64,000 bases of DNA from JBCCJA01 sp039045975 (lineage in GTDB: Bacteria; Planctomycetota; Planctomycetia; Planctomycetales; Planctomycetaceae), in contig JBCCJA010000011.1 of assembly GCA_039045975.1 (NCBI GenBank), positions 12,002 through 76,001 on the forward strand, given 5' to 3'. The notes under the pieces were generated by a model, which saw only the letters and a list, made by a program, of their open reading frames with translations, made no database searches and was not told the DNA's origin. The position numbers and the translations under genes are program-made. Each line of letters starts with the position of its first letter. Position 1 is the stretch's first letter. Below are positions 45,458-53,345 of the stretch, one piece after another.

Positions 45458-47497
45458 GTGAGGACGTCGGCGACCGCGGCGATTTGCGTCTGTCTCGCCG
45501 CGTCCGCGGCGGCCGCCGACCGACCCCTGCGGGAGGCCCCGGCCCGGACCGACGTCGCCGGGTCGATGGTCGGGCGGGTCATAGCGAATCGGGCGTTCCT
45601 CGACGCCGCCGGTCGGCCGCTGTCGCTCGCGTCCGTCCCGGCCCCGCGGGCGACGGTGCTCGCGGTGACTAGCACGGCCTGCCCGCTGAGCAAGCGCTGG
45701 TATGGCACACTGGTGAAGACCGCCGAGGCGTATGCCGGCCGCGGCGTGCGGTTCCTCGTCGTGAACCCGATGACGACCGAAGACTCGGCCGCCGTCACCG
45801 CCGATGCGAAGAGGCTCGGCGACGCGGGCACGTACGTCCTCGATCCCGACAAGGCCCTCGCGGACGCGATCGGCGCCCGGACGACGACCGACGTCGTCGT
45901 CCTCGACGCGTCCCGCAAGGTCGTCTATCACGGGGCCGTCGACGACCAGTACGGCTTCGGCTACGCGAACGCGGCCCCGAAAACGCAATACGTCGCCGAC
46001 GCACTCGACGACCTGCTCGCGGACCGCCCGGTCGCCCGGCCCGCGACGAGTTCGCCCGGCTGTCTGCTCCGCCGTCGTCAGCCGACGAAAACGTCAGACG
46101 TCGAAAAGCCGCCCACATACTTCGGGCACGTCGATCGGATCCTCGACGCGAACTGCGTCGGCTGTCACCGGGAGGGCGGCGTCGCGCCGTTCGCGCTCGA
46201 CTCGCTCGCGGCCGCCTCCGACTACGCCGAGATGATCGCCGACGTCGTCGACCGCGGCGTCATGCCGCCCTGGTTCGCCGAGCCGGCCGACGACACGCCG
46301 ACCGGCCCCTGGGCGAACGACCGCACACTCCCGCCGGACGATCTCGCGACCCTGAAGGCCTGGATCGCCGCCGACGCCCCCGCGGGCGACCCGGGCGCGG
46401 CGTCCGTGAAAATCGCCCGGGCCGACGGCTGGCAGATCGGCACGCCCGACGCCGTCTTCACGTTCGACGAGCCGGTCCCGGTCAAGGCCGACGGCGTCAT
46501 GCCATATCAAAACGTGACCGTCGAGACCCGCCTCGCCGAGGACCGCTGGGTGCGGGCGATCGAGGTCAAACCGGGCGAACGGGCCGTCGTGCACCACGCC
46601 CTTGTCTGGGTCATCTCGCCCGGGTCGTCCGACCGCGAGTTCCGCGAACGCGACGGTTTCTGGGCCGCGTACGTGCCGGGCAACTCGTCGGTCGTGTATC
46701 CGGAAGGCTACGGTAAGCTCCTGCCGGCGGGCTCACGCCTGCGGTTCCAGATGCACTACACGCCGGTCGGCACGGCGACGGAGGACCGGACGTCGCTCGG
46801 CGTGGTCTTCGCCGACGAACCGCCAACGCATGTTGTCCGCTCCGCGTCGCTGGTGAATCCCGGCATCGACATCCCGCCCGGCGAGCCGTTCCATCCCGAG
46901 GTCGCCACGCTCCGTGTCCCGGGCGACATCGAACTGCTCGCGTTCATGCCGCACATGCACCTCCGCGGGACCGCCGCCCGCTACGAGCTGAAACGCGGGG
47001 GCGATTGGACGACCCTGCTCGAAATCCCGCGATACGATTTCAACTGGCAGCTGTCGTACCGCCTCGCCCGGCCGCTGTCGTTGACCGCCGGGGACCTGCT
47101 GAAATTCACCGCCTGGTACGACAACAGCGCCGCCAATCCCGCCAATCCCGACCCGAACCGGTCGGTCACCTGGGGCCGCCAGACGTACGACGAGATGATG
47201 CTCGGGTATGTCGAATACGTGCTCGCCGACGGCGACTCGCCGGACAGCCTCCGCCCGAAGCCGACCGACCGGCTCGCCGGTTTACTTTTCGATCGGCTCG
47301 ACGCCGATCACGACGGGGCGCTCGACGCCGAAGAATGGGCCGCCGCGGGCGACCGGTTCCCGCGGGCCCGCCGCCTGATCGCACGGGCCGAGGGGCTCTT
47401 CGACGTCCTCGACGGCAACCGGGACGGCCGGCTCGATGTCACCGAGTTCGCCGGCATCATCGAGGCGGCACGGGCCGCCGGACGCCGCGGGGGCTGA
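45458..47497 (+). CDS. Secreted redoxin - cytochrome c - copper type II monooxygenase - EF-hand fusion
   Basis: 679 residues with signal peptide (1-20). Domain 1 (about 35-190) is a redoxin/TlpA-like fold with a single Cys75 in TSTACPLSKRW. Domain 2 (about 218-310) is a cytochrome c with CVGCH (233-237) and a Met269 that can be the axial ligand. Domain 3 (about 325-590) matches the peptidylglycine monooxygenase-type copper enzymes: His379-His380 (VVHHALVW), His433 (FQMHYTP), His499-x-His501 (PHMHLRG) and Met580/581. The tail carries two EF-hands (from 615, DADHDG; from 652, DGNRDGRLD). All copper ligands are kept, so an ascorbate- or cytochrome-fed hydroxylase is likely; the substrate is unknown. 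Confidence 0.87.
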   Translation: MRTSATAAICVCLAASAAAADRPLREAPARTDVAGSMVGRVIANRAFLDAAGRPLSLASVPAPRATVLAVTSTACPLSKRWYGTLVKTAEAYAGRGVRFLVVNPMTTEDSAAVTADAKRLGDAGTYVLDPDKALADAIGARTTTDVVVLDASRKVVYHGAVDDQYGFGYANAAPKTQYVADALDDLLADRPVARPATSSPGCLLRRRQPTKTSDVEKPPTYFGHVDRILDANCVGCHREGGVAPFALDSLAAASDYAEMIADVVDRGVMPPWFAEPADDTPTGPWANDRTLPPDDLATLKAWIAADAPAGDPGAASVKIARADGWQIGTPDAVFTFDEPVPVKADGVMPYQNVTVETRLAEDRWVRAIEVKPGERAVVHHALVWVISPGSSDREFRERDGFWAAYVPGNSSVVYPEGYGKLLPAGSRLRFQMHYTPVGTATEDRTSLGVVFADEPPTHVVRSASLVNPGIDIPPGEPFHPEVATLRVPGDIELLAFMPHMHLRGTAARYELKRGGDWTTLLEIPRYDFNWQLSYRLARPLSLTAGDLLKFTAWYDNSAANPANPDPNRSVTWGRQTYDEMMLGYVEYVLADGDSPDSLRPKPTDRLAGLLFDRLDADHDGALDAEEWAAAGDRFPRARRLIARAEGLFDVLDGNRDGRLDVTEFAGIIEAARAAGRRGG

Positions 47498-47581
47498 CGT
47501 CGCATCGCGTCCGGGCGCTCTCTGCGGGCGAGGGCCGATTGCTGTATGCTCGGCCCGCCGCAGACCCGTGCACTCCCGGTC

Positions 47582-48169
47582 ATGTCCGAGCCGTCCGCCC
47601 TCAACAGCCCCGACACGACGCCCGACGACGTCGCCGCCGCCCTGTTCACGGCCGGCATCGACGTCTCCGGCTGGGGGCGGCCGACGTCGAAAACGCTGGA
47701 AGACCTAGCTGGTGAGATTGCCGCCGGTGAATCGGTCCTCGAACTCGACCCGCCCCCGCCGAAGCGGATCGTGCGTGTCGTCCGCATGCTCGTCGTCCGT
47801 GACGGCCACATGCTCGTCGAGAATTCGGTCGACGACGGCCACGGCCACCTGCGGAACCGCCACCGCCCGCCGTCCGAGAAGCTGCTCCGCGACGAAAACC
47901 CGGTCGCCGCCGCGTTGCGCGGCCTCATGGAAGAACTCGCCGTCGACGAGTCGCGGGTGACCGTCGATGCCGTCGAGGGGCCCCGCGTCGAGGAGCGGCC
48001 CCACACCGGATCGTATCCGGGCCTGCACACGGCGTACGTGATGTTCGACGCGAAGTGCCGCGTCGAGGGGCTCGCGCTCGGCCCGTTCGAGACGACCGAG
48101 CACGTCGACCGCGACGGCCTCCCGGGTCGGACCGAGACCCACCGCTGGGGCTGGGTCTCGGCCGAGTAG
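47582..48169 (+). CDS. Nudix-fold hydrolase-like protein with incomplete Nudix box
   Basis: 195 residues from ATG 47582. The C-terminal part shows the Nudix strand-helix pattern RVVRMLVVRDGHMLVENSVD and a helix NPVAAALRGLMEELAV that matches the second half of the Nudix box (RExxEE) with Arg-Gly-Leu for R-E-x, while the Gly-x5-Glu start is not clear. GSYPGLHTAYVMFDAKC and ETTEHVDRDGLPGR follow. The first 60 residues are unlike Nudix enzymes. Substrate unknown and activity uncertain. Confidence 0.65.
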   Translation: MSEPSALNSPDTTPDDVAAALFTAGIDVSGWGRPTSKTLEDLAGEIAAGESVLELDPPPPKRIVRVVRMLVVRDGHMLVENSVDDGHGHLRNRHRPPSEKLLRDENPVAAALRGLMEELAVDESRVTVDAVEGPRVEERPHTGSYPGLHTAYVMFDAKCRVEGLALGPFETTEHVDRDGLPGRTETHRWGWVSAE

Positions 48170-48255
48170 CGGGTGGATTCCGATCCGGCCCTGTGCCGGC
48201 GTGGTACCCGGTCGGGCCAAGTATCACTTGCGAGATTTGGGCCGGGCGAAAATTC

Positions 48256-48261
48256 TTGACA
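48256..48261 (+). promoter_or_regulatory. Candidate -35 element of the gntR-ABC operon
   Basis: Perfect TTGACA at 48256-48261. A TAAGTA at 48279-48284 (17-base spacing) is the best candidate -10 and lies inside the palindromic operator. The gntR start is about 50 bases downstream, so the leader is short. Confidence 0.6.
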
Positions 48262-48268
48262 ACCAAAC

Positions 48269-48289
48269 TGTACTACTTTAAGTAGTACA
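48269..48289. promoter_or_regulatory. Palindromic operator of the GntR regulator
   Basis: Perfect inverted repeat with two 10-base arms (TGTACTACTT and AAGTAGTACA) around a single central T. It overlaps the presumed -10 region, so binding by the GntR dimer would block transcription. It stands out as AT-rich in a GC-rich genome. Confidence 0.8.
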
Positions 48290-48336
48290 CATGAGAGTGT
48301 CCGGTATCTCCGCCGAGGGGGCGAATTCGCGGCCGT

Positions 48337-48747
48337 ATGAACTTCCGCTGCGACACCGCTTCCCGCGTCCCGATTTATAAACAGCTCATGGAGCAGGTCC
48401 GCACCGCCGTCGCCCGCAAGGCCGTCCGGCCCGGCGAGCGGCTGCCCTCGATCCGCCAGCTGTCGCGGACGCTGGTTATTAATCCGAACACGGTCGCGAA
48501 GGCTTACGTCGAACTCGAACGCGAAGGCCTCATCACGCGTCGGCAGGGACTCGGCGTGTTCATCACCGCCGCCTCGCCCGAGATGACGGCCGCGACGCGG
48601 CGTAAGAAACTACGCGACGCGACCGACCGCTATCTGACCGAGGCGGTCCACCTCGGCGTTTCGGCCGACGAGGTCCGACGGGCGATCGAAGAACGGTCGG
48701 CCGCGTTCCACTTCGCGGGCGACGACGGAGGGCCGGGCGGTGAATGA
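48337..48747 (+). CDS. GntR family transcriptional regulator, YtrA subfamily
   Basis: 136 residues. N-terminal winged helix (about 9-77): VPIYKQLMEQVRTAVARKAV, then GERLPSIRQLSRTLVINPNT and VAKAYVELEREGLITRRQGL. The C-terminal part is a short helical dimerisation tail (about 85-130) without a ligand-binding FCD or UTRA domain, which is the YtrA hallmark. Such regulators normally repress the ABC transporter operon they head, and the palindrome just upstream fits. The following ABC gene starts within its last codons. Confidence 0.93.
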   Translation: MNFRCDTASRVPIYKQLMEQVRTAVARKAVRPGERLPSIRQLSRTLVINPNTVAKAYVELEREGLITRRQGLGVFITAASPEMTAATRRKKLRDATDRYLTEAVHLGVSADEVRRAIEERSAAFHFAGDDGGPGGE

Positions 48748-49747
48748 CGCCGACGCGATCGTCACCCGCCGTCTCACGAAACACTTCGACGGGAAACGTG
48801 TCGTCGACTCGCTCGACCTCAATATCAAAGCCGGCAGCGTCTACGGCTTTCTGGGCCGCAACGGCGCCGGCAAGAGCACGACGATCAAGATGCTCACCGG
48901 CATGCTCCGCCCCGACGCGGGCGAGGCTTATCTGCTCGGCGAGCCGGTCGCTACGCTGCGGCCGGAGACCCGCCGCCGCATCTGTTATCTCGCCGAGGCC
49001 CATCCGCTGTACGGTTGGATGACGGTCGGCGAGGCGGTCCGCTTCACCCGCGCGTTCTATCCCGCGACCGACGGGCACCCCGGCTGGAACGGCCGCCTCT
49101 GCGAGCAGATCCTCGACCACTTCGAACTGCCCCGGCGACGCAAAATCCGTCGGCTCTCGCGGGGCCAGATGGCGCAGGTCTCGCTCGCCCTCGGCGTCGC
49201 CCCCGAGCCCGAACTCTTAATCCTCGACGACCCGACCCTCGGCCTCGATACCGTCGTCCGTCGCGACTTTCTGGAGTCGCTGATTCAGATCATTCACCGG
49301 GCCGGGCGGACGATCCTGTTCAGCTCCCACATGCTCGGCGACGTCGAGCGGGTCGCAGACCGCATCGGCCTGATGGCCGACGGCGTGCTCCGCGTCGACT
49401 GTCCGACCGAGGTGTTCCGCGAGTCGGTCAAACGCGTTCTCGTCGACTTCGCCGGCGTCCCGGCCGAAGACCCCGACGTGCCCCGGCTCGTCAGCTGGCG
49501 TCACGTCGGCCCGACGCTCGAACTCGTCCTCGTCGGCTACGACGACGCCCAACGGGCCGCCGTCGAGGCCCTCGGCCCGCGGTCGGTCGAGGTCGTCGAC
49601 TTGAATCTCGAGGAGGCGTTCATCGCCTACACGCGTCCGGCCCGTTCGCTGCCGGCTTTCGATTTCCGGCCCGTGAAGAAGAGCATCCCGCACCCCGAAC
49701 CGGCCCCGACCGATGGTCCGAGCTTTACTGATCAAGGAGCTGCGTGA
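48740..49747 (+). CDS. ABC transporter ATP-binding protein
   Basis: 335 residues. GTG 48740 overlaps the gntR stop by eight bases. Walker A GRNGAGKST (about 39-47), Q-loop replaced by CYLAEAHPLYG, signature LSRGQMAQVSLALGV (about 135-149), Walker B ELLILDDPTLGLD and H-loop ILFSSHMLGDVERV. The C-terminal 100 residues are an accessory region ending in Pro-rich sequence. Signature LSRGQ differs from LSGGQ but is common in this family. It pairs with the permease encoded by the overlapping next gene. Together with the YtrA-type regulator this suggests an envelope or antibiotic-response transporter. Confidence 0.94.
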   Translation: MNDADAIVTRRLTKHFDGKRVVDSLDLNIKAGSVYGFLGRNGAGKSTTIKMLTGMLRPDAGEAYLLGEPVATLRPETRRRICYLAEAHPLYGWMTVGEAVRFTRAFYPATDGHPGWNGRLCEQILDHFELPRRRKIRRLSRGQMAQVSLALGVAPEPELLILDDPTLGLDTVVRRDFLESLIQIIHRAGRTILFSSHMLGDVERVADRIGLMADGVLRVDCPTEVFRESVKRVLVDFAGVPAEDPDVPRLVSWRHVGPTLELVLVGYDDAQRAAVEALGPRSVEVVDLNLEEAFIAYTRPARSLPAFDFRPVKKSIPHPEPAPTDGPSFTDQGAA

Positions 49748-50363
49748 GGCGGCGGCCCTGCTCGCGGTCGCACTCGCGGCGGCGGTCTACGTGCTGACCG
49801 ACCTGACCGGTCTCGACGTCTTTCCGCTGCAGGAACCGGGCGGCGGCGGATACCCGTTCATCGGCGACGTTTTTTCGAACCGTCTCTGGCTCGTCTGTGG
49901 CGTCCTCGCGGTCGCGCTCGGGCTGAAGCAGACCGCATGGGAAGAGACCCGCGGGACTTACGACTTCCTGCTGCACCGGCCGGTCCCGCGGCGGGTGCTG
50001 TTCGGCGTGAAGCTCGCTTTCGGGCTCGTTTCCGTCCTGGCGGTCGGCGGCTTGACGGTTCTGACTTATGCGTTGTGGGCCGCGGCGCCCGGGTCGATCC
50101 CGGCCCCGTTCCGGTGGTCGATGACGGCCCCGATGTGGCTGACGCTCGCGGCCTTTCCGTTGATTTATTTATCGGCTTTTTTGAGCGGGATCCGGCCCGC
50201 GCGTTGGTTCGGCACGCGGCTGGTTCCGCTGGCCGCGGGCGGGGCATTCGCGACGGCCGCGGGGGCGTCCGTCGAGTCATGGGACTTCGCACTGTTCGTT
50301 TTGCCGGCGACCGCCGTCACGGCGGCGGCGGTTATTTATTTCGTCGAGAATCGCGATTACTGA
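49713..50363 (+). CDS. ABC transporter permease (ABC-2 type)
   Basis: 216 residues, starting within the 3' end of the ATPase gene (35-base overlap). About six transmembrane helices, including LLAVALAAAVYVLTDLTGLD, LWLVCGVLAVALGLKQTAW, VLFGVKLAFGLVSVLAVGGL and LFVLPATAVTAAAVIYFVE. The cytoplasmic loop EETRGTYDFLLHRPVPRRVL is typical of ABC-2 permeases that carry an E-x-x-x-G-T-x-x-F-L-L motif. Substrate unknown. Confidence 0.88.
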   Translation: MVRALLIKELREAAALLAVALAAAVYVLTDLTGLDVFPLQEPGGGGYPFIGDVFSNRLWLVCGVLAVALGLKQTAWEETRGTYDFLLHRPVPRRVLFGVKLAFGLVSVLAVGGLTVLTYALWAAAPGSIPAPFRWSMTAPMWLTLAAFPLIYLSAFLSGIRPARWFGTRLVPLAAGGAFATAAGASVESWDFALFVLPATAVTAAAVIYFVENRDY

Positions 50364-50372
50364 GCCCCGGTC

Positions 50373-51878
50373 ATGAAATCACGCAACTCGCCCGGTGCGT
50401 TCGCCGCCGCGACCGTCGTCGCCGTCGGCGTCGCGATCGTCTGGGGTTTTCTCGCCGCCGTCGGCGGCGGAGCGGTCGCCGATTTATTCCGCGTCCCGCT
50501 GCCCGGAGAAGACTTTATCGTCGATGCCGACGGCCGGCCCCTCGTCCGCGTCCGCCCGGTCGGCGGAAACGCCTCTTATGAGTATTACGATCTCGACAGA
50601 AACCGGACCGACGACGCCCGCTCGCCCGAACTCGAGCAGGCTAACCTTCCGAAAAACTATGTCTCGCCCGCGATTTTCGCGGACAGCTTGAACTGGAATT
50701 CCCGCATCGCGGGCTTCTCCAGCAACGCCGAACCGTTCGCCGCATGGTACCTCGTCCGCGACGCAGACCGTCCCGGTTCGGCCCACTTCGAATTGTACGA
50801 CGCCCGCTCGAAACTCCACGCGGGCTACTTCGGCAGGCGAGGCTTCGTACCCGATGCCCCGCCCGCGGAAGACCGCTTCGACCTCCGCGATCTCGGTCTC
50901 GGCACCGGCTACGGTGCCGTCGTCCGCGCCCAGCGGTGGTCGCCAACATTCGTCAACTACCATGAAAAGCCCCTCGACGTCGGGCCGTTTTCGGGGTGGT
51001 TCATCTATCTGGTCGACGGCGACCGCGTCGTGCGGATCGACACCCGGGATAAATCACTGCGAACGGTCGCGACCGTCCCGGGCCTGCTCGGCATCGCCCG
51101 CCTGACCGAGCCGTTGCCCGAGGAAGACAGGGCGGGTCTGAAACCTGCGGTCGACCAATGGGGGCGTCCCGTCGCGGTCGGCACCCGGCCGCGTCTCGCC
51201 GCCCGCGGCCGAGACGCGATTTATTTCATCGACCCCGAGGCCGACGGAGAACCGCAGCGGTTCCCCGTACCCGCCGCGTTCCTCGACGAGTATTTCACCG
51301 CGTATTCCCCGGGCGACGGAACGGCGTTGCTGACGAAATCGCCCGACTGGAGGACCGCCACGGAAGACGTCGTCGCCGTCGACGCCGCCGGCCGGGTCCG
51401 CTTCGAGAAGACGCTCCGCTACCAGAGACGGCCGGCGAACCCGGCGTGGCTGGACGCCCTCGGAATGGCGGGCGCCGCGCCCGTCACCGCGGGGTGGGCG
51501 ATCGCCTGGCCCGTCATCCGGCCGCTGCAACTGCTCGACGAGCGTCGGGCCGAGACTTACGCATCGGCCCTGTCGATCTCGACCGCCGAGTCGGGTGTCG
51601 GGTTCGCGGCCGTCGTGCTGGTGAGCGCCTCCCTCGCCGTATTCCTCATATGGAGGCACCGTTCCTTGCATCGCGGGAAGCCGACCGCGTGGGCCGTGTT
51701 CGTCTTCCTTCTCGGGCCGGCCGGCCTGCTGACATACTTTGTATTTTGGAGGGATCAGCCGTTCGCCGATTGCCCTTCCTGCGGCCTCCGTGTGCCCCGC
51801 GACGGCGTCGCCTGTCCGGCGTGCGGGGCCGTCTGGCCGAGGCCGGAGCCGCTCGGGACCGAGATCTTCGCGGCGTGA
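50373..51878 (+). CDS. Membrane protein with C-terminal zinc ribbon, ABC operon
   Basis: 501 residues, not assigned to a named family. N-terminal helix (about 8-30), then a large soluble part (about 40-350) with beta-rich segments that look like a degenerate propeller (WFIYLVDGDRVVRIDTRD, DAIYFIDPEADGEPQRFPV, DVVAVDAAGRVRFEKTLR), then two to three C-terminal helices (VVLVSASLAVFLIW, AWAVFVFLLGPAGLLTYFVF) and a final zinc ribbon, CPSCGLRVPRDGVACPACG. It starts nine bases after the permease, so it belongs to the operon; it may sense or gate transport (inference). Confidence 0.75.
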   Translation: MKSRNSPGAFAAATVVAVGVAIVWGFLAAVGGGAVADLFRVPLPGEDFIVDADGRPLVRVRPVGGNASYEYYDLDRNRTDDARSPELEQANLPKNYVSPAIFADSLNWNSRIAGFSSNAEPFAAWYLVRDADRPGSAHFELYDARSKLHAGYFGRRGFVPDAPPAEDRFDLRDLGLGTGYGAVVRAQRWSPTFVNYHEKPLDVGPFSGWFIYLVDGDRVVRIDTRDKSLRTVATVPGLLGIARLTEPLPEEDRAGLKPAVDQWGRPVAVGTRPRLAARGRDAIYFIDPEADGEPQRFPVPAAFLDEYFTAYSPGDGTALLTKSPDWRTATEDVVAVDAAGRVRFEKTLRYQRRPANPAWLDALGMAGAAPVTAGWAIAWPVIRPLQLLDERRAETYASALSISTAESGVGFAAVVLVSASLAVFLIWRHRSLHRGKPTAWAVFVFLLGPAGLLTYFVFWRDQPFADCPSCGLRVPRDGVACPACGAVWPRPEPLGTEIFAA

Positions 51879-51942
51879 CGGCCTGACGCGTCGGCCGGGC
51901 GGAATATGCTTCCGGGCACCCCCGACGCGTCGCGAGAGGCCG

Positions 51943-53040
51943 ATGAGTTACGCCCGAGCCCGTTTGTTCCTCGGCATCAGCGGCGTCGGCAGCGTCGTCG
52001 TCGCGACCGGACTCGTCGCCGCGTTCTGGGGCCGATCGGGCAACGACGTAGGGACGCCGACGTCTTTTTCCGGCGAGGTCGCGACCCTCGCCGCGTTCTT
52101 CGGCTGTTGGGCCGTCGCGTTGCTGCCGTTCGACCTGCTCGGCGGGTACGTCCTGCCGCGGGCCTGCGGCAGGCGGCATCCGCCGTTCGGGCGGTTCCTG
52201 GTCGGTCTCATCCGCGGCGTGGCGGTGCAGGGCGTGGTGCTGTTCGCCGTCGCGGTCGCGACACTCGCGGCATGTCGGGCCTTCGGCGACGGGGCGGCCC
52301 TCGGCGTCGTGTTCGTCGCGGTCGTGGTGCTCGGAATGTTGCAGTCGTCGATGGCGATCGCGGTCGGCGGGCTCCCCCCGGCGTATCGGACCGACGCCGG
52401 GTTCTTCATCCAGGCGGTCAAGGACGAAGGTTTCACCGGCGGCGTGTTCGGCCTGTTCCGCCCGCAGGTCTTGCTCCCGGCCCGCTGGTCGGAGGCGTTG
52501 TCGGCCGAAGAGTTCGAGGCCGTCGTCGCCCGGCGGCGGGCGGTGATCGCTTCGGGCGAACGGCTCGCGGGCCTGCTCGGGGCGGCCGCGTGGGTGTTGG
52601 CCGGGACCGCCCTGGCACTGCTGCTGCCCCAGGCCGGCGGGCAGACGGCGACGCAGGTCGTCGTGCTCTACTGCGGGACGACCTGGTGGACGTTCCTCGG
52701 TCTTCTGCTCCTGCCGACGCTCAGTCGCAACGCCGTCCTCGGCCTCGACGAGCGGGTCCGCCGCGACGGCGTCTCCGACGACGTCCTCCGGTCGGCCTCG
52801 TCGAAGCTCGACGCGCTGCAGGACGACGAGCCGAGCCGGCCGACGGTCGTCGAGTCGATCTTTCACCCGCTGCCGAGCGTCGAGAACCGGGGCGAAGCCG
52901 CCCGCCCGCCCGGCGTCGGCACGTGGCACATCGCCCGGACGATGGTCTACCTGTCGTGGGCGACCGGCGGCCTGCTGTCCCGCTCGGTCCATTGCAACGC
53001 GGGCCGCCCGCAGCTGTGGGTGTTTTTGCCTTGTGACTGA
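51943..53040 (+). CDS. M48-like membrane protein lacking the HExxH motif
   Basis: 365 residues from ATG 51943 with GAGAGG upstream. Four or more transmembrane helices. Residues 145-320 follow the order of M48/HtpX peptidases: LSAEEFEAVVARRRAVIASG aligns with 'LSPEELxAVLAHELAHI', a long helix pair, TLSRNAVLGLDERVRRDGVS (where the third zinc ligand would sit) and SIFHPLPSVENR, like 'FxTHPPLEERI'. The zinc site HExxH is Arg197-Arg-Arg-Ala-Val201 here, so it cannot be an active metalloprotease. Last gene of the gntR-ABC run; 64 bases after the zinc ribbon gene. Role unknown, perhaps a substrate-binding pseudo-protease. Confidence 0.7.
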   Translation: MSYARARLFLGISGVGSVVVATGLVAAFWGRSGNDVGTPTSFSGEVATLAAFFGCWAVALLPFDLLGGYVLPRACGRRHPPFGRFLVGLIRGVAVQGVVLFAVAVATLAACRAFGDGAALGVVFVAVVVLGMLQSSMAIAVGGLPPAYRTDAGFFIQAVKDEGFTGGVFGLFRPQVLLPARWSEALSAEEFEAVVARRRAVIASGERLAGLLGAAAWVLAGTALALLLPQAGGQTATQVVVLYCGTTWWTFLGLLLLPTLSRNAVLGLDERVRRDGVSDDVLRSASSKLDALQDDEPSRPTVVESIFHPLPSVENRGEAARPPGVGTWHIARTMVYLSWATGGLLSRSVHCNAGRPQLWVFLPCD

Positions 53041-53144
53041 ATGTGTCCTGCGGCCGATTAAATTGTCGGCCTTGTCAATAAACCAGACGTTTCGCGGCGT
53101 GGCATCGGCTACAGCCGACGAGCGGCTTTAAAAGGTTTATTTAC
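53041..53144. other. Intergenic stretch with small hairpins before the repeat pair
   Basis: Contains GGCCGA/TCGGCC (53052-53057, 53066-53071), which could weakly terminate the ABC operon, and TCGGCT-AC-AGCCGA (53105-53118). No gene. Confidence 0.35.
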
Positions 53145-53195
53145 TAGCCCGCGGCGCGAGCCGTGGCTGTGATACGCCCAGAGCTCACGCTGCCG
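53145..53195. repeat. Dispersed inverted repeat, family A, copy 4 (right arm truncated)
   Basis: Left arm TAGCCCGCGGCGCGAGCCGT (53145-53170); right arm GCCCAGAGCTCACGCTGCCG stops at 53195, where copy 1 continues CGCGG. It is followed by a family B copy, as at 14.1 kb. Confidence 0.82.
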
Positions 53196-53227
53196 TCTAA
53201 ATTCTGTCGTGTCAGTGTCGGCGATCT

Positions 53228-53311
53228 GTAGGGCAGGCCCCCGCCTGCCGAATTTCCGGTGATCTCAAACATCACCTACTCTCGAAATCTGGCAGGCGGG
53301 GGTCTGCCCAC
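53228..53311. repeat. Dispersed inverted repeat, family B, copy 2
   Basis: Left arm identical to copy 1 (53228-53250); the right arm (53290-53311) carries a few changes (GGTCTGCCC for GGCCTGCCC). Flanks CGATCT and ACGACTT are shared with the 14.2 kb copy. Confidence 0.85.
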
Positions 53312-53345
53312 GACTTATCCGAAATGACCTCGCATTACAGCCGAT

